In this document: positions 7,314 through 14,324 of the stretch, in pieces | Layout: each line of letters begins with the position of its first letter | Position numbering within the stretch: the first letter of the stretch is position 1 | Assembly: GCA_018110855.1 (NCBI GenBank) | Contig: JAGBFZ010000385.1 | Location: forward strand, 1 to 14,324 | DNA: 14,324 nucleotides | Source: Oscillospiraceae bacterium | GTDB lineage: Bacteria > Bacillota > Clostridia > Oscillospirales > Ruminococcaceae | Direction: 5' to 3' | Notes under the pieces: model-generated | Databases searched by the model: none | What the model saw: only the letters and a program-made list of their open reading frames with translations | What the model was told of the DNA's origin: nothing | Made by a program: the position numbers and the translations under genes

Positions 7314-10300
7314 TTACCAGTCCCAGTCGGACATAATTTTGGAGAGACTCGTTTTTTCGCTGTTTTTCTGCTGTTTTCTCCGCTCATTCATCATGCCGAG
7401 AACGGTGAGTATAACGCCAGCAGCAAGGAGATATATCCACCACGTCCTGCTGTTCCACAGCCTGAGAGTAAGGACAATTGCTTCCGCTGCCGCACTTGCA
7501 GCCGACAGGGCAAACCATCTTTTCCTCCGCAGGACAAAGGATGCAAGAAGTATCATTACAATAACCGCTCCGAGCATAACAGCGTCCGCAGCATACCCTG
7601 TTCCCACAGCGTCAATGAACAGTATAACAAGCGAAATAACCGCAGCTGCAAAGGATACATTTGCCGCAGGGGCAGGCTTTTCACGGTAGATAAGCATGAT
7701 AAGTCCGCAGGCGATCGCCACGGGGAGTAAATTCAGCTCGGTTCTGACTATTTCGGGTATCTCAATAAACGGCTGAGTCCGCCACACAGGCAGCAGAACG
7801 CAGCTTGCCGCTGAGAATAATGCGTTTCTTGTCTTTTGGGAGCTTTCCTTTCTGATAAGATTGAGAAGCCCTGCTGCAAGAAGCACAAAGCCAAGCCATA
7901 CATCATATTTTCCGATGCTGCCGAATATCAGCCCCGCCGATGAAGCAAACGCCGACAATGACAGCATATCAAATAATTTCCCCCGAAATACTTTCTCTCG
8001 GAAAATAAGCCTGCCGCATAGCGCCGAAATAATGCCCATCAGAACAAAGGCAGGCATTATCATTTCCTTTCTGCCCAAATCTGTAAGATAGCACCCAAGT
8101 CCTATGTACAAAAGCAGGATATCGAAAAGTGAGAACAGGGAATTTTTTCTGATAACAGCCGCGCCGCAGCCGAATACCGCAAGGATAACAGCGCAGATCA
8201 TGGCAGTGCCGAAGGTCTCGGATATTGCCGCCATTGTTAGTATCGCAGAATAAACAGGCATAGCTCCCCACAGAAAGCCCATCATATCCTCCGATACCTT
8301 CGTGCCGTAAATTCCGGGAAAAATGCTTATGCCGAAGAATAAAAGCAGCAGCACCGCAGGGAATATTAAGGCATTAAGGCTGTTCTCCGATGTCATTGAC
8401 AAAAACGCACCCTCATACACCGCAAAGCATAATGCACCGAGAAAATATCCGCAGAACAAGCCGCTTCGCTTATGCTCTCTGTTGACAAACAGGCTTACAG
8501 CGCAATAAATAACAATAGCCGCAGCGCCGTATAGCGAATATCTATCCTCTTCTGTCAGGAATATCATCAGCTGAATAAGGCTCACAGCAGGTATTCCCAT
8601 GCTCATGACAGGTGAATATTTTCGAAGGGGCTTTATTAGCACTGCCATTGCACCAATGCAGTATATCACAGTACCGCAGATAAGTGAGAAGGACACGGGA
8701 TACAAATAATCCTCCCTGACAGAGCCAAAAAAATACACAGGATATGCCGAAAGGATAAATCCGAAGGGCGGTGCAGTCCTGCCGAAAGCATTATCCCGCC
8801 CCGAAAGGAAAAGCACAGCCATAAGCAGCACCCAGCAGACTATCCCACCCTCAAAGGTATCCCTGAACATCAAGGTCAGAGCAAGCGCCGCAGATATAAT
8901 AATATCCGATGAAAAATGATAAAAATGCTTTCCGAGACCCGACAGCTTAATTACAAAGAGGAACAGCGCGAACAGAACCGACATAACAGTAAGCGCCGCA
9001 TATCCCATTGACGTATGTGTATAAAGCAGCGACGAAAGCTCAAAGCCAAACCAGCAGAAGCCTGCCGTAAACAGGACCTTGCATACATTTTCCTTTGTTC
9101 GAAAGGAAATAATGCCAAGCTGAACAACTACCATTAATGCAGAGATAAGAGAGGAAAACTCAAAATCACCAAGACCTCCGCCTACAGCTCCCGAAACAAA
9201 CCCAAAGGCGATAACAGCCCCCGAAAACAGGGCGGATATCTTTTCCGAAGCAGCCTTGACCCCCTCGGGAACAGCGTCCATCATGCCGAGAACGGTGAAA
9301 ACTATCATCACCGCCGCGCCGATAAGCACATATCCGTCAACAGAATCGGGGCGTATGCCGACCATCGTTCCTATCAGAAGATAGGCGCACATGGGGTACA
9401 TTCCCGCCGAGGGATCAGCCCCCTTGACCGTTCGGGTGAAAAATGCCGCCGAGAACAGCACTGCAGGCAGCACAAAGGCTCCCCCGCCATCAGAAATGAA
9501 CAGAGAAATTATAGCAAGCGCCCATGGATTCACCATGGCGAACAGGTGATATTCCCGTGATATTGCTCCCTTGAGGAGCTTTTCCATATTAGGCTGAAGA
9601 ATTACCGCAGCAAGGGAGATCACAGCCATCACAGCGGCGCAGACTGCTCCCCCGATATGGATCATCAAAAACGCAAGGGCGGCTGTGAGAGATATGTATG
9701 CCGTCTTTGCATAGCCGTTCAGGTCATAGATATGCGCACCCACAAAAAACGGAACGGACAGCAGCAGCGACATGACCGCCAAAACAGCCATTGCAGGGAT
9801 ATCTCCGAACAATCCCATAGCCGCTCCCGCCCCGAAGGAAACGGGAAGGAACACACTTCCAAGAACATAAAATACTCTGCCCGCAGTATCGAGTCCAAGT
9901 TTTTTTGCCGAAAAAGCATGAAGCCCGAAAAACAATACGGAAAAGCCCATAAGCACAGCAGAACGGGCAAAATTATCCATTGCCCACCATGCAGCGGCTG
10001 CAAAGACAATTCCTGCAAGGATAATGAACATTGCGCCGAGAATAAGGATAACATTTGTGTGATCCTTCGGATTTTTCGCTGTATCTGTATTTGAAGCCTT
10101 GCTTTCATATGAATATGCGGGGGCAGGCGAAATATCCTCAGCCTTGTATGTCCCCGACGCAACAGGCTCGGATATCTTCGGAATATCCTCTGCAGCCGGA
10201 GCCGTTTTCAAAGCCGATTCGGACGGAGAGGTCGCATAAGAGGGCGGCTCGGGTATATTTCTGTCCTTAGCTTCTCCAAGCTGCCTTTCAAGCTCCTTTA

Positions 10301-10385
10301 TCCTTGAGCGCTGAACAAGGCATACTATTCCGAGAACAATAGGTGATATGAGCCAGATCATCACAAACAGCAGCACTATCTCCAC
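7314..10385 (-). CDS. Very large polytopic membrane protein of unknown function
   Basis: This protein has about 1023 residues from the chosen GTG, or 1029 from an ATG at 10403. An N-terminal membrane helix is followed by a short coiled-coil-like segment (SRIKELERQLGEAKDR) and a Pro/Ser/Ala-rich, probably disordered linker of about 70 residues. After that come about 34 hydrophobic segments running almost to the C-terminus. The layout recalls the DUF2339 and DUF2157/SCO7613-like families, but I cannot place it firmly and see no catalytic or transport motif. GTG at 10385-10383 is preferred because GGGAGGGG lies 6 bases upstream and the promoter start near 10411 leaves only about 8 bases before the ATG. 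It follows the aminopeptidase terminator and precedes mreB by 89 bases with no clear terminator, so read-through into mreB is possible. Confidence 0.88.
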   Translation of the reverse strand: MEIVLLFVMIWLISPIVLGIVCLVQRSRIKELERQLGEAKDRNIPEPPSYATSPSESALKTAPAAEDIPKISEPVASGTYKAEDISPAPAYSYESKASNTDTAKNPKDHTNVILILGAMFIILAGIVFAAAAWWAMDNFARSAVLMGFSVLFFGLHAFSAKKLGLDTAGRVFYVLGSVFLPVSFGAGAAMGLFGDIPAMAVLAVMSLLLSVPFFVGAHIYDLNGYAKTAYISLTAALAFLMIHIGGAVCAAVMAVISLAAVILQPNMEKLLKGAISREYHLFAMVNPWALAIISLFISDGGGAFVLPAVLFSAAFFTRTVKGADPSAGMYPMCAYLLIGTMVGIRPDSVDGYVLIGAAVMIVFTVLGMMDAVPEGVKAASEKISALFSGAVIAFGFVSGAVGGGLGDFEFSSLISALMVVVQLGIISFRTKENVCKVLFTAGFCWFGFELSSLLYTHTSMGYAALTVMSVLFALFLFVIKLSGLGKHFYHFSSDIIISAALALTLMFRDTFEGGIVCWVLLMAVLFLSGRDNAFGRTAPPFGFILSAYPVYFFGSVREDYLYPVSFSLICGTVIYCIGAMAVLIKPLRKYSPVMSMGIPAVSLIQLMIFLTEEDRYSLYGAAAIVIYCAVSLFVNREHKRSGLFCGYFLGALCFAVYEGAFLSMTSENSLNALIFPAVLLLLFFGISIFPGIYGTKVSEDMMGFLWGAMPVYSAILTMAAISETFGTAMICAVILAVFGCGAAVIRKNSLFSLFDILLLYIGLGCYLTDLGRKEMIMPAFVLMGIISALCGRLIFREKVFRGKLFDMLSLSAFASSAGLIFGSIGKYDVWLGFVLLAAGLLNLIRKESSQKTRNALFSAASCVLLPVWRTQPFIEIPEIVRTELNLLPVAIACGLIMLIYREKPAPAANVSFAAAVISLVILFIDAVGTGYAADAVMLGAVIVMILLASFVLRRKRWFALSAASAAAEAIVLTLRLWNSRTWWIYLLAAGVILTVLGMMNERRKQQKNSEKTSLSKIMSDWDW

Positions 10386-10417
10386 AGCGATCCCCTCCCG
10401 CATAGTTTCTCAATATA

Positions 10418-10446
10418 ATTATAACCTCAATTTAACATAATGTCAA
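10418..10446 (-). promoter_or_regulatory. Consensus sigma-A promoter of the large membrane-protein gene
   Basis: On the minus strand, TTGACA (10446-10441) and TATAAT (10423-10418) are both perfect consensus hexamers with exactly 17 bases between them. Transcription should begin near 10411. The -35 begins only three bases past the T-tract of the preceding terminator. Confidence 0.92.
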
Positions 10447-10449
10447 TAG

Positions 10450-10484
10450 AAAAAAATCCCGCAGAAAAATGATTTTCTGCGGGA
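10450..10484 (-). terminator. Rho-independent terminator of the prfA-to-aminopeptidase operon
   Basis: A perfect 12-base inverted repeat (10457-10468 and 10473-10484, core CCCGCAGAAAA) encloses a 4-base loop. In the minus-strand direction it is followed by a run of T residues (about 10456-10451). It lies 13 bases past the aminopeptidase stop and ends the rightmost operon. Confidence 0.95.
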
Positions 10485-10497
10485 GATCGCAACCTTA

Positions 10498-11904
10498 TTA
10501 TTCGGAAAGGAAGCTTACAAAAGCCTTGTAGGTCATGTAAACATCAAGCTTTGAAACTATCTCATAAGGAGCGTGCATACAGAGAACGGGAACGCCCACA
10601 TCAATGGTGTCAACATTCAGGTTTGCAATATATGCCGCAACAGTTCCGCCTCCGCCAAGATCGACCTTGCCAAGCTCACCTGTCTGCCAAACAACGCTGT
10701 TATCCTCCATGAGCTTTCTCACTCTGCCCACAAATTCCGCAGAAGCGTCGGAGGTGCCCGATTTTCCTCTCGAGCCTGTGAATTTTGTTACCACTACGCC
10801 GTAATTGATAAATGCGGCATTTCTGCGCTCAACTACATCGGGGAAGGTAGGGTCAAATGCAGCGTTTACATCAGCTGACAGACACTCCGATCTGCTGAGA
10901 ACAGTCCTGCCGTTCTCTCCGAAGCACTCCGCAAGGTCGTAGATGAAATACTTGAGATAGGAAGAGCGCAGACCCGTATTTCCGTCCGAGCCTGTTTCCT
11001 CCTTGTCGGTGAGGACCACAACCGCAGTTTTCTGAGGTATCTTTTTGCAGTCAAGAAGAGCGGTAAGAGCGGTGTATGCGCAAACCTTGTCATCATGGCC
11101 GTATGCGCCGATCATGCTCCTGTCAAAGCCGATATCCCTTGCCTTGAGTGCAGGAACAGCCTCAAGCTCTGCGGAAACAAAATCCGACTCGTCAATGCCG
11201 TATTTCTCATTTAAAAGGGAGATGATATTGAGCTTCACCTTTTCGCTCACTTCATCATCTCTGAAAGGACGGGAGCCGATAAGGATATTAAGCTCCTCAC
11301 CCTTGATTATCTCCCCTGCGCTGCGCTTCATCTGCTCCTGCGCAAGATGGGGAAGAAGATCGGTAACGCAAAAAACAGGGTCGCTCTCGTCCTCGCCCAC
11401 GCTTACACGGACTGCCGTTCCAACCTTTTTAACAATAACGCCGTGAAGTGCAAGAGGAATAGTTCCCCACTGATATTTCTTTATCCCGCCGTAGTAATGG
11501 GTCTTGAAATAAGCAGTCTCCTCGCTTTCGTAAAGGGGATTCTGCTTAAGGTCGAGACGGGGAGAATCAATATGTGCCGCAGCAATATGAACGCCCTGCG
11601 ATACAGGCTCTTTGCCGATAAGCGCAAGAATAACAGCCTTTTTGCGGTTCACATAATATACCTTGTCACCCGCTTCAAGGCGCATATTTCTCTCAAAGGG
11701 CTTGTAGCCTGCCTTAATTGCGGCAGCCTCCGCAAATTCCACAGCCTCACGCTCAATCTTTGCCTCGTCCATGAATTTCTTGTAGCTCTCGCAGTATTCA
11801 TCGCAGAGCTTCATATCCTCCTCAGATGTCCTGAGAACGCCGTTTTTTCTCTGAACACAGAGCTTTTCCTGCAAAAGCTTTGCTGCTGATTTTTCCTTTT
11901 CCAT
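10498..11904 (-). CDS. apeA: M18-family zinc aminopeptidase (ApeA type)
   Basis: This 468-residue cytosolic metallo-aminopeptidase of peptidase family M18 releases N-terminal amino acids from peptides. Its length matches the bacterial ApeA subgroup, which is longer than ApeB. Metal and catalytic residues are visible. H111 sits in HIDSPRLDLKQNPLYE, the bridging Asp in GHDDK (D271 or D272), E302/E303 in DKEETGSDGNTGLRSS, D345 in SADVNAAFDP and H444 in CMHAPYE. The GHDD and SADVN forms fit ApeA rather than the eukaryotic-type enzymes. The start ATG has AAGGAAG upstream. It is the last gene of the operon, 24 bases after the lytic transglycosylase gene, and is closed by a strong terminator. A role in general peptide recycling is inferred. 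Confidence 0.93.
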   Translation of the reverse strand: MEKEKSAAKLLQEKLCVQRKNGVLRTSEEDMKLCDEYCESYKKFMDEAKIEREAVEFAEAAAIKAGYKPFERNMRLEAGDKVYYVNRKKAVILALIGKEPVSQGVHIAAAHIDSPRLDLKQNPLYESEETAYFKTHYYGGIKKYQWGTIPLALHGVIVKKVGTAVRVSVGEDESDPVFCVTDLLPHLAQEQMKRSAGEIIKGEELNILIGSRPFRDDEVSEKVKLNIISLLNEKYGIDESDFVSAELEAVPALKARDIGFDRSMIGAYGHDDKVCAYTALTALLDCKKIPQKTAVVVLTDKEETGSDGNTGLRSSYLKYFIYDLAECFGENGRTVLSRSECLSADVNAAFDPTFPDVVERRNAAFINYGVVVTKFTGSRGKSGTSDASAEFVGRVRKLMEDNSVVWQTGELGKVDLGGGGTVAAYIANLNVDTIDVGVPVLCMHAPYEIVSKLDVYMTYKAFVSFLSE

Positions 11905-11928
11905 AATAAAACTTCCTTTCTGATTCAG

Positions 11929-12510
11929 TTACTCATATAGGTTATTATATGCGGAATATGCATTCATAACCTTGTTGACATAATGCTTTGTGGCAGAAGA
12001 AGGGATATCATCGAGAGTTTTCCCGTCTGCACTGAGAGAACTGTCCTCAAGCCACTTGTTCACATTTCCCCGTCCCGAATGATATGCGGCGAGAGCGGTC
12101 TCGTAATCCCCGTACTCATTGTAAAGGAGCATGAGAAGATATGTGCCGTATTCAATATTATACTCGGGAACGAACATATGGTCGTAGCTTATCTCTCTGC
12201 CGTCCTCCATGCGGTAGCCCACCCAGTCGTAGGCATCCTCCATGAGCTGCATAAGCCCTCTTGCCCCCACGTCCGACTCGGCTTTCGGGTCAAAATTGCT
12301 CTCGGTCTTTATCACAGCATAGATGAAATGACTGTCCATACCATATTTTGCGGAATATTTTTCCACATATTCGCTGTATTTTTCGGGATAAATATAATTC
12401 CTGCAAAGGTCGGGAAGCATATATATCCCCACTCCCAGCAGAATTATGATAACAAAAGGGAAAAGAGGATTTCTCCTTTTGCGGCGGGGTCTATCCGTTT
12501 GCTTTGGCAT
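11929..12510 (-). CDS. Small membrane-anchored SLT-type lytic transglycosylase
   Basis: This 193-residue protein has a basic N-terminus (RPRRKRR), a single membrane helix at about 17-33 and an outer SLT (goose-lysozyme-like) domain at about 44-190. The catalytic Glu is E70 in KTESNF. GARGLMQLM (82-90) and the substrate-lining AYHSGRGNV (142-150) follow. The family usually has AYNAG, so the Asn-to-His change at 144 is unusual. Such enzymes cleave peptidoglycan glycan strands to form 1,6-anhydro ends. Its ATG lies inside the 3' end of coaE, a 20-base overlap, with AAGGAG 7 bases upstream, so translation is probably coupled. The helix could be an uncleaved anchor or a signal peptide. I see no lipobox. 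Confidence 0.92.
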   Translation of the reverse strand: MPKQTDRPRRKRRNPLFPFVIIILLGVGIYMLPDLCRNYIYPEKYSEYVEKYSAKYGMDSHFIYAVIKTESNFDPKAESDVGARGLMQLMEDAYDWVGYRMEDGREISYDHMFVPEYNIEYGTYLLMLLYNEYGDYETALAAYHSGRGNVNKWLEDSSLSADGKTLDDIPSSATKHYVNKVMNAYSAYNNLYE

Positions 12511-13123
12511 TGTAATACTCCTTGATCTTGCCTGCGACCTCCTCAGCCTTGGCAGCGAGAATGTCGGGAGTTTTGTTGTTTATTATCACAAAATCCGAGT
12601 GATTCACAAAGAAATGCTCGGAATATTGGGATTCAAAGCGCTTCTTTGCCGCTTCGGGGGTTATGCCGTCCCTCGCTGTTATCCGTCTGAGCCTGATATC
12701 CTCGTCGGCGGTAACGCTGATGATAAGGTCGCACAGATCATCCGCATTTGCCTCAAAAAGAGTGGGAGCGTCAAGGAGGATAAGCTTCTCCCCCTGCTCC
12801 GACAGCTCGTCAATGCGGCTGATTATGCGGTAGATTATGTATGGGTAAATTATTCCGTTTAGCTGTCTCAGCTTTTCCTTGTCGGAAAAGACAATGCCGC
12901 CCAGTTTTTTTCTGTCAAGAGTGCCGTCACCGTTCAGAATATCTCCGCCGAATGCCTCGGCAAGCTCTTTTAAACAGGGCTGACCCCTTTCGGTCACCTC
13001 TCTTGAGATGATATCTGCGTCAATAACAGCAAAGCCGTTTTGGGAAAACACCCTGCTTACAGTGGTCTTTCCCGCACCGCTCTGCCCCGTCAGACCTGTG
13101 ACCCATGCCCGTGTTCCGTTCAA
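12491..13123 (-). CDS. coaE: Dephospho-CoA kinase
   Basis: This 210-residue P-loop kinase phosphorylates the 3'-hydroxyl of dephospho-CoA, the last step of coenzyme A synthesis. The Walker A motif GQSGAGKTT (13-21) sits at the very N-terminus. DADIISREV (35-43), the LLDAPTLFE strand (116-124) and the Arg-rich lid RLRRITARDG (144-153) fit CoaE. It starts with TTG: the stop of the upstream gene overlaps it in a TTGA junction, an in-frame TGA lies two codons upstream, and there is no suitable downstream start before the P-loop. GAGGTGG lies about 6 bases upstream. The 3' end overlaps the lytic transglycosylase start by 20 bases. Confidence 0.95.
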   Translation of the reverse strand: MNGTRAWVTGLTGQSGAGKTTVSRVFSQNGFAVIDADIISREVTERGQPCLKELAEAFGGDILNGDGTLDRKKLGGIVFSDKEKLRQLNGIIYPYIIYRIISRIDELSEQGEKLILLDAPTLFEANADDLCDLIISVTADEDIRLRRITARDGITPEAAKKRFESQYSEHFFVNHSDFVIINNKTPDILAAKAEEVAGKIKEYYNAKANG

Positions 13124-14145
13124 AGGTTCACCACCTCGAATCCTGCGGCTCTGAGCAGCCTGTTATAAACAGCAAGGCCCACTCCTGTCTGATCGGGGCA
13201 TCTTGCATACACCTGCACCGCTCCCATATCGTCAATGCTTCTGAGGACTGAAAAAAGCCGCCTTGCCTGTTCCTCGGATGTATCGCCATAGGTAATATAT
13301 TCAAAAGGGAAACCATCTGCGTCCGAATCGAATATCATAGAACAGACCCCTTCACCGTTATGAGCCGAAACATAGCCTGTAAATTTATCCATACCGCCGC
13401 ATAGGATAGTCACATTTGCCTTGGGAGAATAATGCTTGTACTTCATTCCGGGAGAAAGCACCCTTTCCCCGTCTGAAATTTTCTCCGTAACACCCTTGGC
13501 GCACAGGGCATTATTATCCCCCACAATGCTTTTAATATCCTCAAGAGACACAAATCCGGGGCGAAGTAAGCGCACCTTACCGTCCTTATCAAAGGAAACC
13601 ACAGTGGATTCCACTCCCACAGCGCAGTCTCCCCCGTCCACAATAGCGGGTATCCTGCCGTTCATATCCTTAAAAACGTGCATAGCCGTTGTGGGGCTTG
13701 GGCTTCCCGAAAGATTAGCAGAGGGAGCCGCAAGAGGACAGCCGCTTCTTTTTATTATCTCTCGTGCAGCAGGGTGAACAGGAAAGCGTATGCCCACCGT
13801 ATCAAGTCCGCCGCTTGTGACCATGGGAATAATATCCTTTTTCGGCATCACCATGGTAAGAGGTCCCGGCCAGAAAGCATCTGCCAGCTTCAATGCATTT
13901 TCGGGCACTTCTGTCACATATTTATATATGTCGGAAAGCTCCCCGATATGTACGATCAGGGGATTGTCCTGAGGTCTGCCCTTTGCCTTGAATATCAGGG
14001 CAACAGCTTCGGTATTCAGCGCATCTGCGGCAAGACCGTAAACCGTTTCGGTTGGTATTCCCACCACCATGCCTTTTTTTAAAAGCTCCGCCGCTTTGTC
14101 AATGTCCTCCTCCGAGGAGGACAGCATCTGTGTATCGTAATTCAT
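13120..14145 (-). CDS. L-threonylcarbamoyladenylate synthase (Sua5 type)
   Basis: This 341-residue protein is a long Sua5-form enzyme with a YrdC domain (about 12-205) followed by a C-terminal Sua5 domain. It makes threonylcarbamoyl-AMP from threonine, bicarbonate and ATP for the t6A modification at position 37 of ANN-decoding tRNAs. Family motifs are PTETVYGL (31-38), KGRPQDNPL (55-63), APSANLSGSPSPT (140-152), CAVGVESTVV (174-183) and LSPGMKYKHYSPK (230-242) in the linker. The ATG has AAGGAAA about 11 bases upstream and lies 36 bases after the prfA stop. The stop overlaps the coaE start by four bases. Release factor 1 and Sua5 genes are often neighbours in Bacillota, usually with prmC between or nearby. 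prmC is not between them here. Confidence 0.95.
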   Translation of the reverse strand: MNYDTQMLSSSEEDIDKAAELLKKGMVVGIPTETVYGLAADALNTEAVALIFKAKGRPQDNPLIVHIGELSDIYKYVTEVPENALKLADAFWPGPLTMVMPKKDIIPMVTSGGLDTVGIRFPVHPAAREIIKRSGCPLAAPSANLSGSPSPTTAMHVFKDMNGRIPAIVDGGDCAVGVESTVVSFDKDGKVRLLRPGFVSLEDIKSIVGDNNALCAKGVTEKISDGERVLSPGMKYKHYSPKANVTILCGGMDKFTGYVSAHNGEGVCSMIFDSDADGFPFEYITYGDTSEEQARRLFSVLRSIDDMGAVQVYARCPDQTGVGLAVYNRLLRAAGFEVVNL

Positions 14146-14181
14146 AGTCTGATTTTCCTTAGTTTATGCGAATATTATAAA

Positions 14182-14324
14182 TCAGTCATCGCCCTGTGCA
14201 GATAGCTTTGCCGCCTGATCTGCGGTAGCGAGAGCGTCGATTATCTCGTCCATATTGCCGTTCAGGATATGCTCAAGCCTGTATATGGTAAGTCCTATCC
14301 TGTGGTCTGTGACCCGTCCCTCGG
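14182..14324 (-). CDS. prfA: Peptide chain release factor 1, C-terminal fragment (cut by the window edge)
   Basis: The last 47 codons of a gene continue past the right edge. The fragment begins [20 protein letters not shown] and ends in [18 protein letters not shown] before TGA. The GRVTDHRI motif and the [14 protein letters not shown] ending are the hallmark C-terminus of bacterial RF1, which reads UAA and UAG stop codons and releases the finished protein. RF2 has a similar GRVTDHR-type region but a different tail, and the ending here fits RF1. The gene heads the visible part of the operon. The start and promoter lie outside the window. Confidence 0.92.
   Translation of the reverse strand, partial: EGRVTDHRIGLTIYRLEHILNGNMDEIIDALATADQAAKLSAQGDD

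Noticed and set aside
10386..10403. ATG at 10403 as the start of the large membrane protein
   Set aside because: It has no clear ribosome site and lies too close to the predicted transcript start. GTG at 10385 has a strong site.
1..14324. Mobile element, CRISPR, defence or secretion system
   Set aside because: I read both strands for transposase, integrase, terminal repeats, evenly spaced short repeats and defence domains and saw none. All genes lie on one strand in housekeeping-style operons.

Overview
The window reads as chromosomal DNA from a Gram-positive anaerobe of the Clostridia, most likely a Ruminococcus-like member of the Oscillospiraceae. This is inferred from moderate GC content, strong AGGAGG-type ribosome sites, TTG and GTG starts, a DarB/CbpB-like CBS protein, an ApeA-type M18 aminopeptidase and a GGDEF protein with clostridial-style motifs. 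All twelve protein genes lie on the minus strand, so transcription runs from the right end to the left. I found no mobile element, CRISPR array, tRNA or rRNA, and no gene-free gap above 300 bases.

Right end, 14324 to about 10450: a tightly packed housekeeping operon in the order prfA (3' end only), Sua5-type threonylcarbamoyl-AMP synthase (tRNA t6A), coaE (last step of CoA synthesis), a small membrane-anchored lytic transglycosylase, and an M18 aminopeptidase. The genes overlap or lie within 37 bases of each other. The unit ends in a textbook Rho-independent terminator.

Middle, 10446 to about 4836: a consensus promoter three bases past that terminator drives a very large polytopic membrane protein with about 34 hydrophobic segments. 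Next comes an mreB-like gene, then a twin-CBS protein resembling the c-di-AMP-binding DarB/CbpB family, then a DEDDh exonuclease with a cysteine-rich tail. The last three are 18 to 22 bases apart and look like one operon linking cell shape, nucleotide sensing and nucleic-acid turnover.

Left part, 4758 to 2100: an extended -10 promoter, a membrane-bound GGDEF-EAL protein with a dCache-like sensor and intact motifs for both making and breaking c-di-GMP, and its own terminator. Further left are an ECF sigma factor and a translationally coupled membrane protein that is probably its anti-sigma partner. A possible ECF-type autoregulatory promoter precedes them. The last 120 bases hold an unexplained GC-rich, self-complementary stretch that may be an interspersed repeat or the edge of another gene.

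The window is mostly ordinary core genome. The more unusual parts are the mreB/CBS/exonuclease grouping, the giant membrane protein, the unrecognised ectodomain of the anti-sigma candidate, and the left-edge repeat-like sequence.
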